From Copromyces sp. CBS 386.78 (Eukaryota > Ascomycota > Sordariomycetes > Sordariales > Sordariaceae), in assembly GCA_030685235.1 (NCBI GenBank), contig MU839102.1, positions 310,001 through 374,000 on the forward strand: DNA of 64,000 nucleotides, in the 5' to 3' direction. How positions within the stretch are numbered: the first letter of the stretch is position 1; each line of letters begins with the position of its first letter. Made by a program: the position numbers and the translations under genes. The notes beneath the pieces were generated by a model. The model worked only from the letters and a program-made list of their open reading frames with translations. It made no database searches and was not told the DNA's origin. Below, one piece after another: positions 59,785 through 64,000 of the stretch.

Positions 59785-62456
59785 TTACTGCTGCGTGCCA
59801 GCGATACGTGTGCTACGCCGTGTGCCCTGCGTACCAGCAGGAGCAGTGCTGGCCGGCGCGCCTCCTCCCCTTGTGCCTCCTCTACCCCGTGTAGCGTTGC
59901 CTCCCCTCTCTCCTCCTCCTCTGCCTCTCTGTATATCTCCTCCTCTTGTACTGCCGCGAGGTCGGCCTCGTCCCCTCGTCTGTGTACCAGCTGGACCGCG
60001 GCGGTCAGCCTCATCAGCTTGCTCAAGGTCTACACCCTCCCATGCAGACACGTTTCGCTGGATATATGGCGCTACTCGTGTCGAGGCAGTAGGGTTGCGG
60101 CCTGCCCTAGGCTGTCGGCTACGGCTGGGCTGCAAGCGAGGCCGTCCTCGAGGCCGTAATGCCGCCGCTTGGAGTTGAGCTGGCGCAGTTGAGGGAGGGG
60201 GAGCTTGAGTATTGACCGGCGCAGTCAATCGGGGAGCATGAGGGTCTGAAGCAAATGGCTGGGCGTTGCGAGGGCGGCCACGTAGACGCTCAACGCGATC
60301 AAAGTCGTGATACCTCAGGTACTCGTCCTCGTCATTGAGGCCTCTCTGAAGCCACCAGTGAGGGTGGAAGTCCCATTTAGTTAGCTTCAATGACGGCGGT
60401 CGGGTTCTAAGACTGGGGAACAAAGAATGCGAGCATGGCAAGCCATATTGCTTGGTAAATTTGCCCGTACATGGCTCAAGTTCATCGGGGTATGGTCTGG
60501 TTGCCGATGGTACAGCACCGAGAGCTTTGCGATACTGCACTGTAACCTTGTTGAGCGCGTTCCAGCATACCCAGTTAGGAGCGTCGCCTAACCAGGGGAT
60601 ATTGAGGTGGTCTCTCTTCGTAAGTCGTGTTTCCTTTTCGAGTTTTTCGTCAATTTTACGCTTCATAGCACGAAGGAGGCTGAAGCTCTGCGTCACGGCT
60701 GCGATAACTGGGCTGTTACCTATATGCAGAAGGATGGTTAGTTTGCTGTGAAATATAAGGGGATGAGCATGGCTGTGACATTACCGCTAACGACAAAACT
60801 CTTCAGATTTCGGTTAGCCGACTCGACTGGCGATGTAGTTCGACAACCGAAGTTCAACCTCTCGTTGACGTAACAGGTGGCCCACTCCTCCTTCAACACC
60901 ATATACGTCTCTTTTAGGTAGGTGATAATGGCCGTTTGCTGCGAAAAGAAGGAGCAAAGCCTCTCCCAAGCGGTGTTGAAAGCTTCAACAGTAGACGCAT
61001 AGCATGTGTGCTTCCAGAGGGTGTAAAGACCAGCTCGTGAATACTCCACATCATCAGGGAGAGGTTCCAAACTATCCGTACCATCCGCTAAACGGTTAAG
61101 TCGAGTAACCACCTCTCGATCTTCCTCGTCAAGCTCTTCCAAGGTCGTCGCATGGCTGGGTTGCGCTGGCGGTGTACGTGCTTGTATTGATGCCGACACC
61201 TCTTGCTGTATTTGAATAGCAGTTGTAACGGCGTGAGCATGGGTAACTTCCTGGGCGGATTTCTTATCCCACTTTCGCTTGATGTGCAACACCACATTCT
61301 TGTTGACGTGAAATATACAGAGCTGGGGTGTAGCCTCTGGATAAACCCGCTTGATGGCTGCCCTCATCGCTGTATCGTAGTCTGTGATAGTTACGGATGG
61401 CTTCGCAGCACCAATAGCCTCGCGACGAGCATTGACTTGGTCCATTAACCAGTCAAATCCCTCTTGTCTCTCGTTATCAACAAGGCCAAATCCGCAGCTA
61501 AAAGCATGCCCAGTGCCTGTCATACCGATAATCTGGAAGAAGGCGAGACCTTTGTTGTTCGTTTTGTACGTATTATCGTACATCTGGACTGTTGGGTATT
61601 GCTTCCAGTACTGCTCACACCAGGGATCACTCCAGAAGAGCGCAGTCGGTTTGCTGGTTTCATCAGTGCTACCCTCAGCCCAGTTAACCTCATAGTGGAC
61701 CCCCTTTTCGTTGAGCAACTTCATTGTTAGCTGGAAAGGGTTATAACCAGTGTTGTGCTCCCTCTTGAGCGCATATCGAAGGTTCTCGAGTTGCCGTGTT
61801 GTGAAATGGAGATCTGGAAACTGGTTGCGCAAGTCCTCTGCAATCTCACGGTTCCTTATAGTAGGGCGGTGGAGATACTGGGCGACGAAAGTCTTATGCT
61901 CAGCCTTGAACACTCCACGGATCTGTGTTGTTTCTGTACCAGGATGGCTGTGATCAGTACAGCCGTCTCTGATCTCGAAGGTCCATCTCCTCATATTCGT
62001 CTTTAGCGCTTTGGCGACTCCCCTCTAAGGACATCCCCTCTTGGCTGTTGACGTGGATCTACTGTGTGCGATGGAGGGACGGATCGAGCCAGCAGTACAC
62101 ACAAAGTCGATGGTCGTATAACCGAAATCCTTTACGAAGTTGGTAGATCGTGACTTAACAAGCTGGTAGCCACCTTGTTGCTTACCCCACTGCTTAACCT
62201 CCTTGGCGAGCTCTTCGAAGGTATTGTACTGGGTCGTGAAGAGGGCATGAGGCTGGTCGCTGTGAGGGTGATCCTCGTTATCGATCTCCATGGGCTGGTC
62301 GCTGTGAGGGTTATCTTCGTTATCGATCTCCATGGGCTGGGTAGGGTGATCTTCGTCATCGTCGATTTCTATGTGCTGGGCAGAGGTGGGGGTGGGGTCG
62401 GGATCATTCGCGCCACGGCCGCATGCGCCCGTCGGCTGGGTCGCTGCATCGGCCAT
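59785..62456 (-). pseudogene. MULE transposase with one premature TAG
   Basis: Two exons read 62456-60785 and 60719-59785 (GTAATG donor, ATATAG acceptor, 65-bp intron); 868 codons if the single in-frame TAG at 62025-62027 is ignored. The N-terminus has a 13-residue tandem repeat (QPMEIDNED...). A FAR1/WRKY-GCM1-type zinc domain follows, and the TAG falls in it (GCP-stop-RGV, probably a former Trp codon). The DDE-type MULE core includes YDNTYKTN, TITDYDTAM and CIFHVNKN. A SWIM-type finger (TGKFTKQYGLPCSHSLF) precedes a tail with three GRPR AT-hook-like motifs and RG repeats. Family knowledge: catalyses cut-and-paste transposition in the nucleus. An ATG at 61994, after the stop, could give a shortened protein lacking the N-terminal domain. 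Confidence 0.85.
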
Positions 62457-62788
62457 CTGCGTTACGATTAGCTAGGGAAACGCACAGAAAAAATGACGGA
62501 TCATTTCTTACCGTTGACAGATGCCAGCGCTTTGTTTACTTGGGGATATCTCGTGATGTGCGGTGTGGTGGATTGATTTCGTAGATGGGGGTGATGATGT
62601 GAGAGGTTTGGTGGAGGAAGCGATGCGATGCGACGATGCGTGCCAGAAAATCGCTAAGTCTGGTCTGGATTACTGGGCTGGTCAGTGCAATACGAAAAGT
62701 GGCCTGTGCAGGGGTTAGAATGTGTAATGGGCTGTAATCTGGGGGCTTGGCGGGCGCGGTACGTGAGAAACTGGGCGGGGCGGTGACG

Positions 62789-62874
62789 GTCGGCCAGGGT
62801 TAGGGATATGTACGAGAAAAAAAAGTGGATCCACGTGCGAATAGAGTTTCATCAACGTGCGAGTAGAGTCGCTC
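62789..62874. repeat. right terminal inverted repeat of the MULE
   Basis: Complement of the left repeat; contains AGGGTTAGGG at 62796-62805. The transposase reads leftward from this side, so its promoter should lie between 62457 and this repeat. Confidence 0.9.
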
Positions 62875-62882
62875 TTATTTTA

Positions 62883-64000
62883 ATACTAAATATAATTATA
62901 TAAACCTTACCCTCGAAGCGTATTACGATTTTGAATTATTAAAAATAATTAAAGGCACGAAATAATTCAATTTTGAAAATAAATTTATTACTATCATTAA
63001 TAAATACAATTTCGACAATACTATAAAAACTTATTATTTAAAGATAAAGGTTACGAACGAAATCTACAATATTATCGCTTACTAGTAAAATACCCTAGCC
63101 TATAACAATTTTGACGGCTAATTTACCTTCTATTATAAATTCGCTACTAATTTAAAGGAATACAATTAACATAATAAAATTAATATTTACTTCAAGAACA
63201 GCACTATTAGTACCGGTAATACCGCTACCCCCAAACGTACTATTAATTAAGGTAGTATTATTATAAATCTCGACGTTATAAAGGCCGTTAATATCTAACT
63301 ATTTCGTATAATCGATAAGGCAGTTATTAATTACCGTATATAGAACGGTCTTTATAAGCACTATACTAACTTTAATTATTACGCCTATAAATATTATAAT
63401 AACATTAACACCGGCATCCCCAAGGAGTAGAAGGAGTATAACCATTATAACCGCTATAATAAAAGCGGTAATAATAATTATAGTAAATCCGCTATAGGCT
63501 AGACCAACTATAGTAATAACGGTAATAATAATATTCGTATTAATATTATCGCTACCGGTAAACCCGCCGCTCCCATTATACCCCCTATTCCAATTCTTAC
63601 CTAATTTATAGAATACAGCACAGGAAATACGCCACTTCTCTATTAAATTATTTAGAAAGGCTATCGTTTATAATATTAATAGAAAAGGAGGTAAATAATT
63701 TAATAGATTTAAAAGTAATTTAATTAAAGAATTTAAATTTAAATAGTTATAATAATAATTTTATCCTCTTCTCTATTTAAATTATTTACAGACCGTATAA
63801 TTAACGTAGTAAATATACTACTTTAATTAATAACAGATATTCCGCTTTTACTTTTATCGATTGCAGTTTTACCGCTCGCTATACTATTTCGCTATTGAAG
63901 TTCCCTAAGTTAAAAGCCTTATATTTAGTAGACGGTATACTTAAAGACTTTATTACTTATTATTACGAAATTTAATTACAGATTGGTTATTATATAGAAA
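62883..64000 (+). mobile_element. gypsy-type gag continuation (RIPed), cut by window end
   Basis: AT-rich, stop-ridden DNA resumes directly after the MULE target duplication. Conceptual + reading continues the gag-like protein (segments such as YKFATNLKEYN near 63140) with Asn/Tyr-rich stretches near 63350-63550, then a part that may lead to the protease. The element runs off the end of the window. Confidence 0.45.

Larger units (their letters stand above)
59399..62874 (-). mobile_element. Mutator-like (MULE) DNA transposon, nearly intact
   Basis: 3476 bp with terminal inverted repeats of about 86 bp. The outer 54 bp (59399-59452 and 62821-62874) are perfect, beginning GAGCGACTCTACTCGCACG. 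An 8-bp target duplication TTATTTTA flanks it (59391-59398 and 62875-62882), within the 8-11 bp range of MULEs. It carries one leftward transposase gene. Its base composition is normal although both flanks are heavily RIPed, and it interrupts a gypsy gag relic. Each TIR contains a telomere-like CCCTAACCCT (59467-59476 and 62796-62805). Confidence 0.9.

Noticed and set aside
59795..60178. Pro/Arg-rich plus frame in the MULE
   Set aside because: Antisense shadow of the AT-hook and RG tail of the transposase.
1..64000. CRISPR arrays, bacterial operons or phage genes
   Set aside because: Spliced eukaryotic genes throughout; tandem repeats here are microsatellites or coding repeats, with no spacer structure.

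Overview
The window looks like nuclear DNA of a filamentous ascomycete, most likely a sordariomycete. Its genes carry short introns with GTRNGT donors, CTRAC-type branch sites and AG acceptors. The encoded proteins are typical of filamentous fungi: a Zn(II)2Cys6 regulator, Atg15 lipase, a GT90 glycosyltransferase and alpha-actinin. Gene-rich DNA of ordinary composition alternates with long AT-rich blocks that are full of TA, poor in CA and TG, and riddled with stop codons. That is the signature of repeat-induced point mutation (RIP).

Layout. Positions 1-13170 hold a Zn2Cys6 regulator (+), a VPS9-domain Rab-GEF (-) and the autophagy lipase gene atg15 (+). A small inverted-repeat element and a first RIP block follow (about 13.2-20.0 kb). 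Inside that block I can still read two dead genes lying tail to tail: a RecQ-like helicase (+) and a protein resembling the DUF6589 family (-). Positions 20.9-43.0 kb are a housekeeping stretch: a RING/ZZ-like/SH3 protein, an unrecognised gene with an in-frame TGA, a parvulin PPIase, ribosomal proteins S12 and S22 (divergent pair), two small inverted-repeat elements, a GT90 glycosyltransferase, alpha-actinin and the pseudouridine synthase Pus7. Positions 44.6-51.5 kb hold a protein-kinase gene fragment split by a complete but RIP-killed Ty1/copia retrotransposon with 188-bp LTRs, a 5-bp target duplication and a primer site matching the initiator-tRNA anticodon arm. A two-finger C2H2 gene of doubtful integrity follows. 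From about 53.9 kb to the end is a second RIP block made of nested gypsy relics. A 3.48-kb Mutator-like (MULE) transposon with long terminal inverted repeats sits in it almost untouched by RIP, apart from one nonsense codon.

The order of events can be read from the sequence. Retroelements inserted, were duplicated and RIPed, and the MULE then landed in already mutated DNA, or at least escaped mutation. Intron-exon models were made by eye from splice consensus, frame continuity and family motifs; the least certain are flagged. No tRNA, rRNA or CRISPR feature was recognised.
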